Numbered from the stretch's first letter, positions 33,787 through 43,253 are shown. The stretch is 64,000 bases of DNA from Roseiflexus sp. (GCA_017743475.1 JAGHYV010000015.1:1-64000), one strand, 5' to 3'. Notes: generated by a model from the letters alone, not told the origin. Translations and numbers: made by a program.

Positions 33787-36096
33787 ATGATACGTTCCGA
33801 GGTACAACCCACTGCCCGTCAGTATCACAGATTGCCCGATAATGTTTGGGTGGTTGCTTTCGGTAAATACCTGATTCTTGCGATCCTCGTTTCGTTATGC
33901 GCAGCGTACCTCGCTCTTGTGCAGCAAAACCCGATCCGCTATACGCTGGACGGAGTTCAGGATGGGCTGGAGGGTATCGGGTGGTACGGCGTCGAGCAGA
34001 GCGACCTCGGAACCTATCGCTGGTCGGCTGGCAGTGCTGAAGTGCGTCTGCCGCTTCGACACAATAGCGGACGAGAGTACCTTGTGGTATTGACTGCGCA
34101 GTCGCTTCATCCTCACGGTCCGCAACCAATCCGCTTTCTTCTCAACGACCAGATCATTACCGAGGTTTTCCCCGGCAGCGCATTGCGAACATATCGTTTG
34201 CTGCTGGCGCCAGCGCAGGGAGACGCAGGGATGCGTTTTGGGTTCACCACGCATCCGTTTCGTCCGACGGACGACAATCGCGAACTGGGATTGCTGGTAA
34301 GCCGTCTTTCCATTCGATCTATCCCAGTGCGCGACTGGTTATTGACGGTTGGAGCTCCACTCAGTCTGCTGGTGTTGTGGGGTGTGATCCGCCGACGTAC
34401 AACGTACTGGTCCGCGCTTGCAATTGTAGCGCTCCATGCGGTTGTATTGGCAGTTGCCGCAACGTGGTATCGACCAGGCGCCCTACCATTTATCTGGCTC
34501 GCTGCTCCTACCCTGATCGCTGCTGCTCTGAGCGTTTTTGTTGCCAGAACAACATCAGCCCGCATCGGTCTTGCAGCGCTCGTGGCACTAGTCGGGTACA
34601 GCAGCATTATCTGGCCCGCAGCTTTCACCGATGATGCGTTTATTTCTTTTCGCTACGCGCGTAATCTGGTTGCCGGGCATGGACTGGTCTTCAATCCTGG
34701 TGAGCGTGTTGAGGGATATACCAATTTTCTCTGGACGATGCTGGCGGCGTTCACCATCTGGCGTGGCGGTGATCCGGTCTTCTGGAGTTTTGCCGCAGGT
34801 GTGATCATTGGTCTGGCAATTGTGTTGCTGACCTACCGGGTTGCAGTGCTTGTGGTCGATCCACGATGGGGGCTTGCTGCTGCGTTGCTGGTGGCAAGCA
34901 GCCAGAGTCTGCTTGTCTACACAACGCGCGGCGCCGGTATGGAGACAGGACTGTTCACACTGCTCGTTCTTGTGGGTGGCGGCATCTATCTGTCAGCACT
35001 GTTGGCGAAGTACCCTGATCACGCCCGGCGATACGCTCTTGCGGGCATGATCTTCGCACTGACGGCGTTCACCCGTCCGGAAGGAGTAATGGTTTTCGGT
35101 CTGACACTCGGGCATGCCTTGCTGGTTGCAGTATCCGGCAGGTTGCAACCTGGTGGATCGTATATGCGCACGCTGCAGATAGCGCTTCGTGAGACGCTGC
35201 CGCTGGCAGTATCGTTTCTGACGCTGTTCGTGCCGTACTTTCTATGGCGGATGTGGTACTACGGCGACCCTTTGCCAAACACCTTTTATGCCAAAACAGG
35301 CGGCGGCATACAGCAGTGGTTGCGCGGGTTGAACTATACCATCGATTTTGCATTCATTTTTGGCGGTCCACTGCTTCTTATTGCTGCCGCAGCGCCGTTT
35401 GTCGGATTGGCTGATCGCTCGCGTTCGAAGGGAGAACGGCGCATAGTGCTGGCAACCCCTGCCGGATATCTTTGGTTGGTGTGTCTCATATACACTGCCT
35501 ATATTATCTACGTCGGCGGTGATCACTTCCCTGGAGAGCGCTTCTTCGTTCCCATTGTTCCGTTTCTGGCAATGCTGATTATTCTGGGCTCTTCTACTTT
35601 GATGACCATTTCGTTCGCGCAACGCGCTCGGTGGCTGGTGCGTGCAGCAGTTGTTGTTACGATTGTGGCGGCTGCCCTGGTGGGATTGAATCGTGGTGAG
35701 GCGTTTGAACGGCGCGTCCTTGGAAATGATGAGAGCGTCTGGATTTGGGCGGATCTCGGTTTGTGGCTCAATCAGAATACACCACTGGATGCAAGCGTTG
35801 CCGCTGCTGGCATCGGCGCTATTGCCTACTATTCGCAACGTGAGACAATCGATCTCCATGGACTGACTGATCGGCATATTGCACGTGTTGTCGTCAACGA
35901 TATGGGCAGTGGCGCCGCGGGGCACGAAAAGCGCGATCCAGAGTATGTGCTCAATGTTCGTAAACCGACCTATATCCCACAATTCTGGGAGGATTATTTT
36001 GGTGGAGCCAGCATCTTGCGGGGTAATTATGAATTAATCGACATTCGCACGAAGCGAGGGTATAACATACATTTGTGGAGAAGATTGTCGAATTAG
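33787..36096 (+). CDS. GT-C membrane glycosyltransferase (arabinofuranosyl/mannosyl-transferase-like)
   Basis: A 769-residue membrane protein. After ~270 residues with an N-terminal helix, a small soluble domain and three or four helices comes the conserved loop TDDAFISFRYARNLVAGHG, then VFNPGERVEGYTNFLWT. This combination with the DD pair is typical of GT-C enzymes annotated as AftB- or PMT-like. Some ten further helices and a ~120-residue C-terminal domain follow. It probably adds a sugar from a polyprenyl donor on the outer membrane face. ATG 33787 is chosen because a promoter lies across the earlier ATGs. Confidence 0.7.
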   Translation: MIRSEVQPTARQYHRLPDNVWVVAFGKYLILAILVSLCAAYLALVQQNPIRYTLDGVQDGLEGIGWYGVEQSDLGTYRWSAGSAEVRLPLRHNSGREYLVVLTAQSLHPHGPQPIRFLLNDQIITEVFPGSALRTYRLLLAPAQGDAGMRFGFTTHPFRPTDDNRELGLLVSRLSIRSIPVRDWLLTVGAPLSLLVLWGVIRRRTTYWSALAIVALHAVVLAVAATWYRPGALPFIWLAAPTLIAAALSVFVARTTSARIGLAALVALVGYSSIIWPAAFTDDAFISFRYARNLVAGHGLVFNPGERVEGYTNFLWTMLAAFTIWRGGDPVFWSFAAGVIIGLAIVLLTYRVAVLVVDPRWGLAAALLVASSQSLLVYTTRGAGMETGLFTLLVLVGGGIYLSALLAKYPDHARRYALAGMIFALTAFTRPEGVMVFGLTLGHALLVAVSGRLQPGGSYMRTLQIALRETLPLAVSFLTLFVPYFLWRMWYYGDPLPNTFYAKTGGGIQQWLRGLNYTIDFAFIFGGPLLLIAAAAPFVGLADRSRSKGERRIVLATPAGYLWLVCLIYTAYIIYVGGDHFPGERFFVPIVPFLAMLIILGSSTLMTISFAQRARWLVRAAVVVTIVAAALVGLNRGEAFERRVLGNDESVWIWADLGLWLNQNTPLDASVAAAGIGAIAYYSQRETIDLHGLTDRHIARVVVNDMGSGAAGHEKRDPEYVLNVRKPTYIPQFWEDYFGGASILRGNYELIDIRTKRGYNIHLWRRLSN

Positions 36097-36098
36097 CC

Positions 36099-36127
36099 TT
36101 GACAACTTTTGTTATTCGTGTTATGTT
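36099..36127 (+). promoter_or_regulatory. Promoter TTGACA-N17-TATGTT
   Basis: Consensus -35 TTGACA at 36099-36104 (overlapping the end of the glycosyltransferase gene), 17 bp, then TATGTT at 36122-36127. Predicted start ~36134, giving a ~200-nt leader for the next gene. Confidence 0.6.
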
Positions 36128-36204
36128 CCGTTGGCTCAATCTATCTATGGTACATAATCCGTTGAAGTGTACAGGTTGTATGTCTCTCAATACAGTACGT
36201 CCTT

Positions 36205-36250
36205 GCTCTCTGCTGGCGCTCTCTTTTCAGTGGAGAGCGCTGCAGAGAGC
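36205..36250 (+). promoter_or_regulatory. Strong hairpin in 5' leader
   Basis: GCTCTCTGC (36205) pairs with GCAGAGAGC (36242), and inside it GCGCTCTC (36216) pairs with GAGAGCGC (36233), giving 17 bp with small bulges around a 9-nt loop. No U-tract follows, so it is not an intrinsic terminator. An isolated AAAGGAGG occurs at 36287-36294, about 48 nt before the assigned start codon. Confidence 0.55.
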
Positions 36251-36341
36251 ACCATGCAATGAAGCCGATTGCTCGCTCAGGGTATGAAAGGAGGTTGTAT
36301 CGCTGCTTCCTGAGATTCCGGGTGCGCGATACGCATGGGCT

Positions 36342-37112
36342 ATGAAACAGTCACGCACATCATTGATTATCGCTGCATCCACTGTTCTGTTCCTGACAAT
36401 TGCGCTTGTGATCAGTGCCTCCACACCGTCAGGACAGGCGGAAATGCAGGACCTGATCGTCTTGCCGACCGTTCCTCCAACACCAACGGTTCCTCCAGCG
36501 CCGTCGCCTGTGATGGGCGTTGGGGCGCCGCAGGCTGCAACGACGCTTGTGACCGAGCAATTTGATATCGACGGAGCGCTAACTCGCTGGCAGATCGTTG
36601 ACCTTGAGGAAGTGCCAAATGAGCGACGCTCGCTCTGGACGGTCGTCGAAGGTCGGTTGCGTCAGGATCGCACTGTCCCGCCACTCCGCGATCCGAGCAT
36701 CCACGAAACGGCGGCGCTCATCGGCGAGGCGGACTGGAGTGATTATACGATCAGTGCCAGTTTTTACGATCAAGACAATGCCAACGTCGGTCTGATCGCT
36801 CGCTATCGGGATGGATCGTACTACCGGTATCGAATCATTCGGTACGACTATGAAGATCGTCCCAAGCATGTCATCGAACGAGTCGTCGATGGAACCGTGA
36901 CGGTTCTGGCATCGCTCGATGCGCCAGGGTACGAGCCGCGTCGGTGGAATACCATTATGTTCAGCGTCAATGGTGATCAGTTGCGCGCATTTTTCAACGG
37001 ACAGGCAACGATTGAGATTCGTGATGCGCAACTGTCATCCGGTTCCGCTGGCTTGTATACGCGTGCTATCGGCGGCATGCTGTTCGATTACGTTACGATA
37101 ACGAGTCCATAG
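36342..37112 (+). CDS. Membrane-anchored exported LamG/concanavalin-like protein
   Basis: A 256-residue protein with an N-terminal anchor helix (LIIAASTVLFLTIALVISA), a Pro/Thr-rich spacer (PTVPPTPTVPPAPSP), and a ~190-residue beta-sandwich domain. Segments FDIDGALTRWQ, SDYTISASFYDQDNANVGLIA, YYRYRIIRYDYEDR and SAGLYTRAIGGMLFDYVTI match the jelly-roll pattern of DUF1080/laminin-G-like modules that bind carbohydrate. No catalytic residues can be named. The start is uncertain, as the best Shine-Dalgarno lies well upstream and in a poor spacing. Confidence 0.65.
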   Translation: MKQSRTSLIIAASTVLFLTIALVISASTPSGQAEMQDLIVLPTVPPTPTVPPAPSPVMGVGAPQAATTLVTEQFDIDGALTRWQIVDLEEVPNERRSLWTVVEGRLRQDRTVPPLRDPSIHETAALIGEADWSDYTISASFYDQDNANVGLIARYRDGSYYRYRIIRYDYEDRPKHVIERVVDGTVTVLASLDAPGYEPRRWNTIMFSVNGDQLRAFFNGQATIEIRDAQLSSGSAGLYTRAIGGMLFDYVTITSP

Positions 37113-37197
37113 ATGAGTGCGTATCCATTCCGACATCGTTCACCGGAGACGGGCGCATGTGGTGAACAATGTTGTGGGAGCGCTTGATGAGGGTGGT

Positions 37198-39591
37198 ATG
37201 AATCGTATCTTTTTGATACTGGCGATCCTGATGGTGACCGCGAGCACGGTCACAACGCTGTGCGCACCCCGCATCGCCCTGGCGCAGGCACCGACGATTG
37301 ATTTTATTGGACAGACGACGCTGCCGTCGTCCAGCAACGTCAAAACGCCGCAGATTAAGGGTCGCGGCAACGTGGTGCATATTGCTGGCAGCGCCGGAAG
37401 CCGCGATGACAACTTTGCACGGTACTGGCGCAAAAGCGATGATGGAACGCTCGGTTTCGCCGAGCCAAGGACGCTTGGACCCGCAACGGGTCAGTCGAAC
37501 TATGCTATTTCGGATGTAACGGTCGCGCCCAACGGTCGGGTGTATGTCATTGCAAATAACGTCCGCGATCAGGCGATCTATCTCTGGAGCTCCGGTGACG
37601 GTGTCACATGGAATCCCGATGATCGTAAAACCGTTATCAGGGGCGGTGGATTTCGCGTGTATCCGCATATCGCAGCGTCGAACGATCGCCTGTGGGTCGT
37701 CTGGAATCAGGATGGACGCTACCGATATCGTACGACGACGGACATCAACGGCGGTGGAGGCTGGACGGAAACGCTCCTTGTCTCAAATCGTGAGTCCATG
37801 AACCATCCGTCGGTCGCCGTCTCGCCGGACGGCAGTCGGATGGCCGTCGTCTATGGCACATCCGGGGGCGACATTTTCGTTGGCATCTGGAATGGATCAG
37901 GGTTTACCGAGCGATTGATCGCCGATACCAATCTTTACCTGGCTGATCCAACGGTTGCGTTTGGTCCCGATAAACGTATTTGGGTTGCCTGGCGCGCAGT
38001 CGAGGGCGGCATTTTCTTCAGTCGCGAGAATGATCAGGGCAATTTTCCGACATCGCGACTCATCTCTGCAGAGTCGTACGGAACCGTATCGGTCAGTGTC
38101 GATCCGCAAGGGCTCGGGCACCTCTTCTGGGTCGGCAACCGCGGTGATGGCTGGAAAGTGTACTATGCCCGGCAGGGAGCCGATGGATCGTGGGGACTGC
38201 GCGTTGTAGAACCAGGAGCGTTTATTGCCAACGGGATGGGTGCCGTCACTGTCTCCGACTTTGCCTATGGGCACGGCGTGACCGAGTACTTCGGGGGTAG
38301 CGGTCTCGTCACGCGCTACTATCTGTTCCGCTCCCAGGGCGATAACTGCATTGCGCAGACGATCACGATAGGCAATGCGATCCCCGGCACGAATCCGCCC
38401 GTGGTGCGTGATCCGACGGTTGTCGGGACGATTACGCCGTCTGCTGGATGTACGCCAGCCGAGCAGCGGGTGGTGCTCAATGCGCAGGACGCGAATGCGC
38501 TAGCGGTGCCGTGGAGCGGAACGTACAATGTGCCGATCACGAATCTAGAACAGTGCGTGCAGACGCTCCATGTGCAGTTGCGCGCCAATAATCGCACGCA
38601 GTTCGACCCACAGTGGCGTAGCGTCACCTTCATTGCTGACCCGCAGGCTGCCGACACACCGGTAGATGCAGCCGTCAATGTCATGAATCCGAAGATCTTT
38701 GGTCTCATTCCTCCAGCCTTCTCTCCGGTATCACCGGCGGGCGACATGATGATGGAAGGGGCGTCGAACGGCGATCCAGGTTACACACGGATTCCCCAGA
38801 TGCACATGCGGATTGCCGACATCGGCGACTGCACCGGTATCAGCGAGTATAAAGTGCTGTTCGACAACGACGCTTTGTTCCAGAGCGGGACGATCACCGG
38901 CACGTTCGCCAGCAATCTGCCGTTGCCGCCGCAGGCGCAAAACCAGCCGCTCCAGGTAGGCGGGACGCTCTTCAGAATTCAGGTGTTTGACCGCGCCGGG
39001 AACAGTGTGACGCTGCTGCGCCGCATGGTGTACGATCCGCCCGACCCGAACGGACGCCCGGTCATGGACCTGAGTCAGACCAGTCTGACGACCGATACGA
39101 ATACGCTGACGATCCTGCGCTCACTGATCATCAATACGATTGTCGTGACCGACAATCTCTATCGGCGAGGCGAATCGGTTCCAGACCGAGGGTACACGAA
39201 CAATCAGACGCCGCCGAACTCCAGCGACGCGACTAAACAGTTCTGGGGGCTCTGGATTGCGGTCGAATACCTGGGGAAAGGCGCCAATGCGGAGACTCAG
39301 TATCCACCTCTGACCAGTTTCGACAATCTGCGCTGGCAACCGGTTGAAGTGCCGAATGCTGTCAACGGCGCGCATGTGCGGTTCAATCTGTTCAGCGGCG
39401 TCCTTGATCGGACGGCGTCATCGCCAACGAATGGGTTCGGACCGGACTTGACGAAGGACGGAACCTATCGGGTGTATGTCAAGGCGCTCGACGGCGCGGG
39501 CAACGCCAGTACTGCGACGTATAGCACGACTCTGCGCCTCGATCCGGGGTATGAGGTGCCGACGATTCGGCTGCCGATCATTAGGAGATAA
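37198..39591 (+). CDS. Secreted beta-propeller-like protein
   Basis: A 797-residue exported protein with signal peptide (IFLILAILMVTASTVTTLCAPRIALAQA shortened: cleavage near ALAQA). The first ~330 residues hold repeating blades of sialidase or neuraminidase-like type (HIAASNDRLWVVWNQDG, HPSVAVSPDGSRMAVVYG, DPTVAFGPDKRIWVAWRA). Two or three Ig-like/beta-sandwich modules with paired Cys follow. The C-terminus PTIRLPIIRR resembles short [L/I]P[L/I]xRR tails seen on exported Chloroflexi proteins (from memory). No catalytic residues recognised. Confidence 0.65.
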   Translation: MNRIFLILAILMVTASTVTTLCAPRIALAQAPTIDFIGQTTLPSSSNVKTPQIKGRGNVVHIAGSAGSRDDNFARYWRKSDDGTLGFAEPRTLGPATGQSNYAISDVTVAPNGRVYVIANNVRDQAIYLWSSGDGVTWNPDDRKTVIRGGGFRVYPHIAASNDRLWVVWNQDGRYRYRTTTDINGGGGWTETLLVSNRESMNHPSVAVSPDGSRMAVVYGTSGGDIFVGIWNGSGFTERLIADTNLYLADPTVAFGPDKRIWVAWRAVEGGIFFSRENDQGNFPTSRLISAESYGTVSVSVDPQGLGHLFWVGNRGDGWKVYYARQGADGSWGLRVVEPGAFIANGMGAVTVSDFAYGHGVTEYFGGSGLVTRYYLFRSQGDNCIAQTITIGNAIPGTNPPVVRDPTVVGTITPSAGCTPAEQRVVLNAQDANALAVPWSGTYNVPITNLEQCVQTLHVQLRANNRTQFDPQWRSVTFIADPQAADTPVDAAVNVMNPKIFGLIPPAFSPVSPAGDMMMEGASNGDPGYTRIPQMHMRIADIGDCTGISEYKVLFDNDALFQSGTITGTFASNLPLPPQAQNQPLQVGGTLFRIQVFDRAGNSVTLLRRMVYDPPDPNGRPVMDLSQTSLTTDTNTLTILRSLIINTIVVTDNLYRRGESVPDRGYTNNQTPPNSSDATKQFWGLWIAVEYLGKGANAETQYPPLTSFDNLRWQPVEVPNAVNGAHVRFNLFSGVLDRTASSPTNGFGPDLTKDGTYRVYVKALDGAGNASTATYSTTLRLDPGYEVPTIRLPIIRR

Positions 39592-39603
39592 CAGGAGTTG
39601 GCA

Positions 39604-39636
39604 GGAGCGTTGAGGATATCCACTCTTCAACGCTCC
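39604..39636 (+). promoter_or_regulatory. Intercistronic hairpin
   Basis: GGAGCGTTGA (39604-39613) pairs perfectly with TCAACGCTCC (39627-39636). It lies between the secreted protein stop and the next gene start, without a U-tract. It could protect the upstream mRNA end or affect translation of the next gene. Confidence 0.5.
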
Positions 39637-39647
39637 AGGTTGTATGC

Positions 39648-41165
39648 ATGCCAGCAACGGTCATCTATGAGCGGTTGGCAGCAGCACATCTGCGCAGTGA
39701 TCGCGGTCTGATCGTGATCGTTGCGTTGTTTGTGCTGCTGCTGCCTCTGGCAACACCTCGGGTCTATGCGACCGATGAGGTACAGTACTACGTTTATCTG
39801 CGCTCGCTCCGCTTCGATGGCGATCTCGATTTCGCCAACGATTATCAGCGCTTTGCCGAACTGAATCCGCGTTCAGGCATCGAGGGGAGCCTGCTTCAAC
39901 CCAACCGCATTCGCCCGGCAACCGGTCTGTACGGCAATATTGCTCCAGTTGGCGCTGCGATCATGTGGGCGCCGTTCTTTTTGCTGGCGGATGCACTGGT
40001 GCATATCGCCAATGCCGCTGGCGCGCGTATTCCGGCGGATGGGTTTTCGGCGCCGTATATCTATTCCGTCTGTTACGCTTCGGCGCTCTACGGTCTGCTG
40101 GGGGTGATCCTCTCGTATCGGCTGGCGCGCCGTTTTGCTTCAGGCTTTGCGGCAACGCTCGCCAGCGTCACGATCTGGCTGGCGTCGCCGCTGGTGTTCT
40201 ATATGTATGTGCAGATGCCCTTTGCGCATGCAACGGGTCTGTTCCTGACGGCGCTGTTCCTGACGATCTGGTATGAAACGCGGGAATGGGGGCGCGATGA
40301 CGCACAAGGGCATCCTGAACGCAACTGGCGGGCGTGGCTGATGTTGGGGTTGATTGGCGGGTTAATGACGATCACCCGCGAGCAACTGGGGCTGTTCCTG
40401 CTGGCGCCAGCGATCGAGGCGCTCTGGCGCTATGCGCGCCTGGTGCGACTGCTGCGCGCTGCCGGGCGACTGGCAGTACGTCATGCGCTCTTCGTTGGGG
40501 TGTTCGTGGTTGCGTTGACGCCGCAACTGATCGTGTACCAGACTCTCAACGGTGAGCCGCGACCGGCGAGTGAGGTGAGCGGTAAGTTGAACTGGTGCAG
40601 CCCGCATTTTCTCGATACCCTGATCGATGTTGATCCTGCGCCTGATTTCTGGTGCCCTGGCGCCAGTGACTTCACAGCGACCTTTCCGCCGTTCAGTCGA
40701 GGGGCGCTGGTCTGGAGTCCGGCGCTGGGGTTGGGGTTGATCGGGCTGGCGCTGCTCTGGCGGCGCGATCGTCTGCTGACGATGGCGCTGCTGATGGCGT
40801 TCCTGGCGCAGACGTGGATCAATGGCGCATTTGGCACCACGTGGCACCTGACCGGGGCGTTTGGATTTCGTCGCCTGATCGAGTGTACGCCGATCTTCGT
40901 GGTTGGTCTGGCGCTGGTGAATGACTATCTCATCAAACGGATCGGCAGGGTGGGGGTGATCATTCCTGCTATTGTGCTAATCGGGTGGAACGCTGGATTG
41001 GTGTTGAATGCGACAATCTTCAATGCCGAGACGAACCTGCGACGCGGGTTGACCTGGCCCGATGTGTGGCGCTGGCAGATGGAAGCGCCGCTCCGTGTGG
41101 TTGAGAGGGCGGGCGATCTGCTGTTTCGGCGTTGTCGTTTTTTTGAGAACCAGCAGTGTGACTGA
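39648..41165 (+). CDS. GT39-like membrane glycosyltransferase
   Basis: A 505-residue membrane protein with roughly ten helices. The first luminal-type loop has YATDEVQYYVYLRSLRFDGD followed by LDFANDYQRF, the acidic loop of GT-C/PMT-like enzymes of Chloroflexi and cyanobacteria. Its position after two exported proteins and two other GT-C genes suggests a protein or exopolysaccharide glycosylation group. Substrate unknown. It ends 10 bp before the terminator of the convergent tRNA gene. Confidence 0.65.
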   Translation: MPATVIYERLAAAHLRSDRGLIVIVALFVLLLPLATPRVYATDEVQYYVYLRSLRFDGDLDFANDYQRFAELNPRSGIEGSLLQPNRIRPATGLYGNIAPVGAAIMWAPFFLLADALVHIANAAGARIPADGFSAPYIYSVCYASALYGLLGVILSYRLARRFASGFAATLASVTIWLASPLVFYMYVQMPFAHATGLFLTALFLTIWYETREWGRDDAQGHPERNWRAWLMLGLIGGLMTITREQLGLFLLAPAIEALWRYARLVRLLRAAGRLAVRHALFVGVFVVALTPQLIVYQTLNGEPRPASEVSGKLNWCSPHFLDTLIDVDPAPDFWCPGASDFTATFPPFSRGALVWSPALGLGLIGLALLWRRDRLLTMALLMAFLAQTWINGAFGTTWHLTGAFGFRRLIECTPIFVVGLALVNDYLIKRIGRVGVIIPAIVLIGWNAGLVLNATIFNAETNLRRGLTWPDVWRWQMEAPLRVVERAGDLLFRRCRFFENQQCD

Positions 41166-41175
41166 ACGCGAACCT

Positions 41176-41206
41176 AAAAAAACAGTCGCAGGCCACAGAC
41201 CTGCGA
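41176..41206 (-). terminator. Intrinsic terminator of tRNA gene
   Basis: On the minus strand TCGCAGG pairs with CCTGCGA (7 bp, 7-nt loop), followed by CTG and seven T residues. It lies 4 bp beyond the encoded CCA of the tRNA. Confidence 0.85.
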
Positions 41207-41209
41207 TGA

Positions 41210-41284
41210 TGGTGGGCCGCCCAGGACTCGAACCTGGAACCCAGTCGTTATGAGCGACGCGCTCTACCGTTGAGCTAGCGGCCC
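41210..41284 (-). tRNA. tRNA-Met (anticodon CAU), CCA encoded
   Basis: Cloverleaf on the minus strand: acceptor GGGCCGC / GCGGCCC, D-arm GCTC-AACGGTA-GAGC, anticodon loop CTCATAA with CAT, T-arm CCAGG-TTCGAGT-CCTGG, discriminator A and genomically encoded CCA. The first anticodon-stem pair is mismatched (C-T). Elongator Met is favoured by the overall pattern; tRNA-Ile2 with a lysidine-modified CAU is the alternative. Confidence 0.9.
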
Positions 41285-41328
41285 GCCAGCGGATATGGTA
41301 CCACGCATAGCGCTCTGATGCAAGCAGA

Positions 41329-41619
41329 TCATGCGACAAGCGAGTAGAACTCTCGCTCGCGTTGCTCCAGCATGGGAACAATTTCCCTTTCGATAATCTC
41401 CTGGAAGTATGGCGTTTCGCGGTGTGCCGCCAGTGCTGCGTGAGTTTCATACTGCTCGTACAGGAGAAAAACATCCGGGTTCGATTGGGAGCGGCAGCAC
41501 TGATAGAGCATGCATCCTGGCTCATTGCGCCGTACCAGCGCCGCCATACGGCGTAACGCCTCTTCGACGGCGTCGCCCAGACCAGGTTTGCATACGTAGC
41601 GGGCAACAAGGACAATCAT
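41329..41619 (-). CDS. ABM-domain (YgiN-like) monooxygenase family protein
   Basis: A 96-residue ferredoxin-like-fold protein: MIVLVARYVCKPGLGDAVEE, then EPGCMLYQCCRSQSNPDVF, then FLLYEQYETHAALAAHRET, closely following the antibiotic biosynthesis monooxygenase pattern. Members are small dimeric quinol or cofactor-free oxygenases, or have unknown roles. The two Cys in the middle strand are unusual but no function is implied. It lies next to the tRNA on the same strand. Confidence 0.8.
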   Translation of the reverse strand: MIVLVARYVCKPGLGDAVEEALRRMAALVRRNEPGCMLYQCCRSQSNPDVFLLYEQYETHAALAAHRETPYFQEIIEREIVPMLEQREREFYSLVA

Positions 41620-41647
41620 AGATGTTGTTCCTTTCTACGGCGCTATT

Positions 41648-41675
41648 GGAGGGCGCAGCGGCGCTGTACCCCTAC
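41648..41675. repeat. GGGCGCAGCGGCGCTG-type short dispersed repeat
   Basis: This 28-bp stretch resembles the two 30-bp GC-rich units at 1120-1196, sharing GGCGC-GCGGCGCTG and CCC-TAC, in a 72-bp gap. Confidence 0.4.
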
Positions 41676-41691
41676 AGAGCGCCCATGTCAG

Positions 41692-42954
41692 TCAGGGTTC
41701 ATCTTTCTTGATGTCGCTCAGGCGAACAGTCTTCTGTACTCCGAACTTGATTGTCTTCTGTCCTTCGCTGGAGAGTTTGCCGGTCTGTTGCAGATGCTGG
41801 ATTTCGCGCTGCATCGTCTGCGCCAGTTCGACTTCACCCTGGTTGAGCAGACGGGTCACGGCGCTCTGCAACTTTTGCGTCGCGCTGGCGACATCGCCAG
41901 CCGCCAGGTCTTGCAGCGCCCGCGTTTGCAATTTGAAGGCGCTGACCTTTTCAACAATGTTCATAACACTGGCGTTTACCTGACTCGCAAGCGCGGCGTC
42001 GGTCGTAAACGTGAGCATGATGTCGGCACGGGTCTTTTCATCGCGCAGGTTTAGCAGTGGAATATCGTAACTCACTTCCGCCTGCCCGATGCGATATTCA
42101 CCTGCCGGACGCGGCTCGACCAGCACTTCGATCAGCAGGGTGCGACCGCCGCCGGTTTCCAGTTCACCGAGCGGCACGCTAACATCACGGTCGGAGATTG
42201 GGCGGTAGCCAAGATTGTTGATCAGCGGGTAGACCTGCCATACTGCGCGTGGCAGCACTCCCTGCACCAGTCGCAGCGTCAGATTCGCATGCTGCACCAC
42301 AGTTGCCTGGGCGCGCTGGATAGTGCTCTGAAAGTACTCGACGATCTTTTCCGGACGATCAATGTAATCGGCGGTTCCGCCTGAGCGGTTCGCCATTTCG
42401 ATCAGCAGGTCTTCATTCCAATCCTTGCCCACGCCAAGCGCCGTGATTGGCACATTGCGTTGCCCGGCGTCTGTAGCGCGGCGCAGACAATCGGACTCGT
42501 TCTCGGTCTGACCGTCGGTGAGCAGAATAAGCCGCCGCACCATCTGTGGCGGTCCCTTCTCAATCTCACGCAGTCCGGCTTCGATAGCTGGTGCGATTCG
42601 TGTACCGCCGCTGTCGCGCACGCGGTTGATACGGTCGATCAGTTCGGCAGGTCTGGTCACTGGTGTGGCAGGGATCAGCACCTCAGTCCGATGATCGAAA
42701 ATGACCACCGAGACGACATCCTGCGCATCGAGCATCTCAATGGCACGGATCGTCGCCCGCCGCACCCGGTCGATCTTCTCGCCCTTCATCGAGCCGCTCC
42801 GGTCAATCACGAAACAGGCATTGACGGGCGCGCGCACCTGCGTCATCACCTGAGCGGGCGTGATTTCGAGCAGAATATAGGCAACCTGCGGTGTTGCCGC
42901 TGCTGCCATGTACGGGCGCGCCAGCGACGCGCGAATTGTGACCTCGCCTGCCAT
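41692..42954 (-). CDS. VWA domain protein
   Basis: A 420-residue protein. After an N-terminal beta domain (~45 residues) comes a von Willebrand A domain with a complete MIDAS: DRSGSMKG, DSGGTRI and LILLTDGQTE. The C-terminal ~150 residues include a ligand-like beta domain and a helical tail. It lacks a signal peptide, so it is probably cytoplasmic. ATG 42954 is chosen for AAGGAG 7 nt upstream; the 31-codon extension is basic and unlike the family. It is divergent from a Ser/Thr kinase-FHA gene, hinting at a phosphorylation-linked pair. Confidence 0.85.
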   Translation of the reverse strand: MAGEVTIRASLARPYMAAAATPQVAYILLEITPAQVMTQVRAPVNACFVIDRSGSMKGEKIDRVRRATIRAIEMLDAQDVVSVVIFDHRTEVLIPATPVTRPAELIDRINRVRDSGGTRIAPAIEAGLREIEKGPPQMVRRLILLTDGQTENESDCLRRATDAGQRNVPITALGVGKDWNEDLLIEMANRSGGTADYIDRPEKIVEYFQSTIQRAQATVVQHANLTLRLVQGVLPRAVWQVYPLINNLGYRPISDRDVSVPLGELETGGGRTLLIEVLVEPRPAGEYRIGQAEVSYDIPLLNLRDEKTRADIMLTFTTDAALASQVNASVMNIVEKVSAFKLQTRALQDLAAGDVASATQKLQSAVTRLLNQGEVELAQTMQREIQHLQQTGKLSSEGQKTIKFGVQKTVRLSDIKKDEP

Positions 42955-43195
42955 ACGAATACTCCTTCTGCAACGTCCTGCATAGACCCTGGTTTTGCCT
43001 AAGGTCGTCGTTTTCTCTTTCGGACGCGCAACACGCCCATCGTTCATAATGGACGAAGCGCATCGTGCAACTGTTGCACTGACGTCGATATCCGCAACAT
43101 CATTTTGACAATCGCTTTGTGCGGAGACAACGACTCCGCGAAAACAACCGTATCACGTGTATCAAGTATAGCACAGCGCCATCGATGCATATCCT

Positions 43196-43205
43196 GTGGT
43201 ACAAT
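43196..43205 (+). promoter_or_regulatory. Extended -10 TGGTACAAT for kinase gene
   Basis: TGG followed by TACAAT (43200-43205). Predicted start ~43212 and a ~40-nt leader to ATG 43254. No convincing -35. Confidence 0.45.
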
Positions 43206-43253
43206 TTGCGGCGAGACGCGATTCCGCTGCACAGAGTGCACGCTCGGCGCCAT

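Noticed and set aside
36295-36345. A 16-codon leader ORF starting TTG after the AAAGGAGG
   Set aside because: The TTG is directly adjacent to the Shine-Dalgarno with zero spacing, which ribosomes cannot use. Kept only as part of the leader observation.
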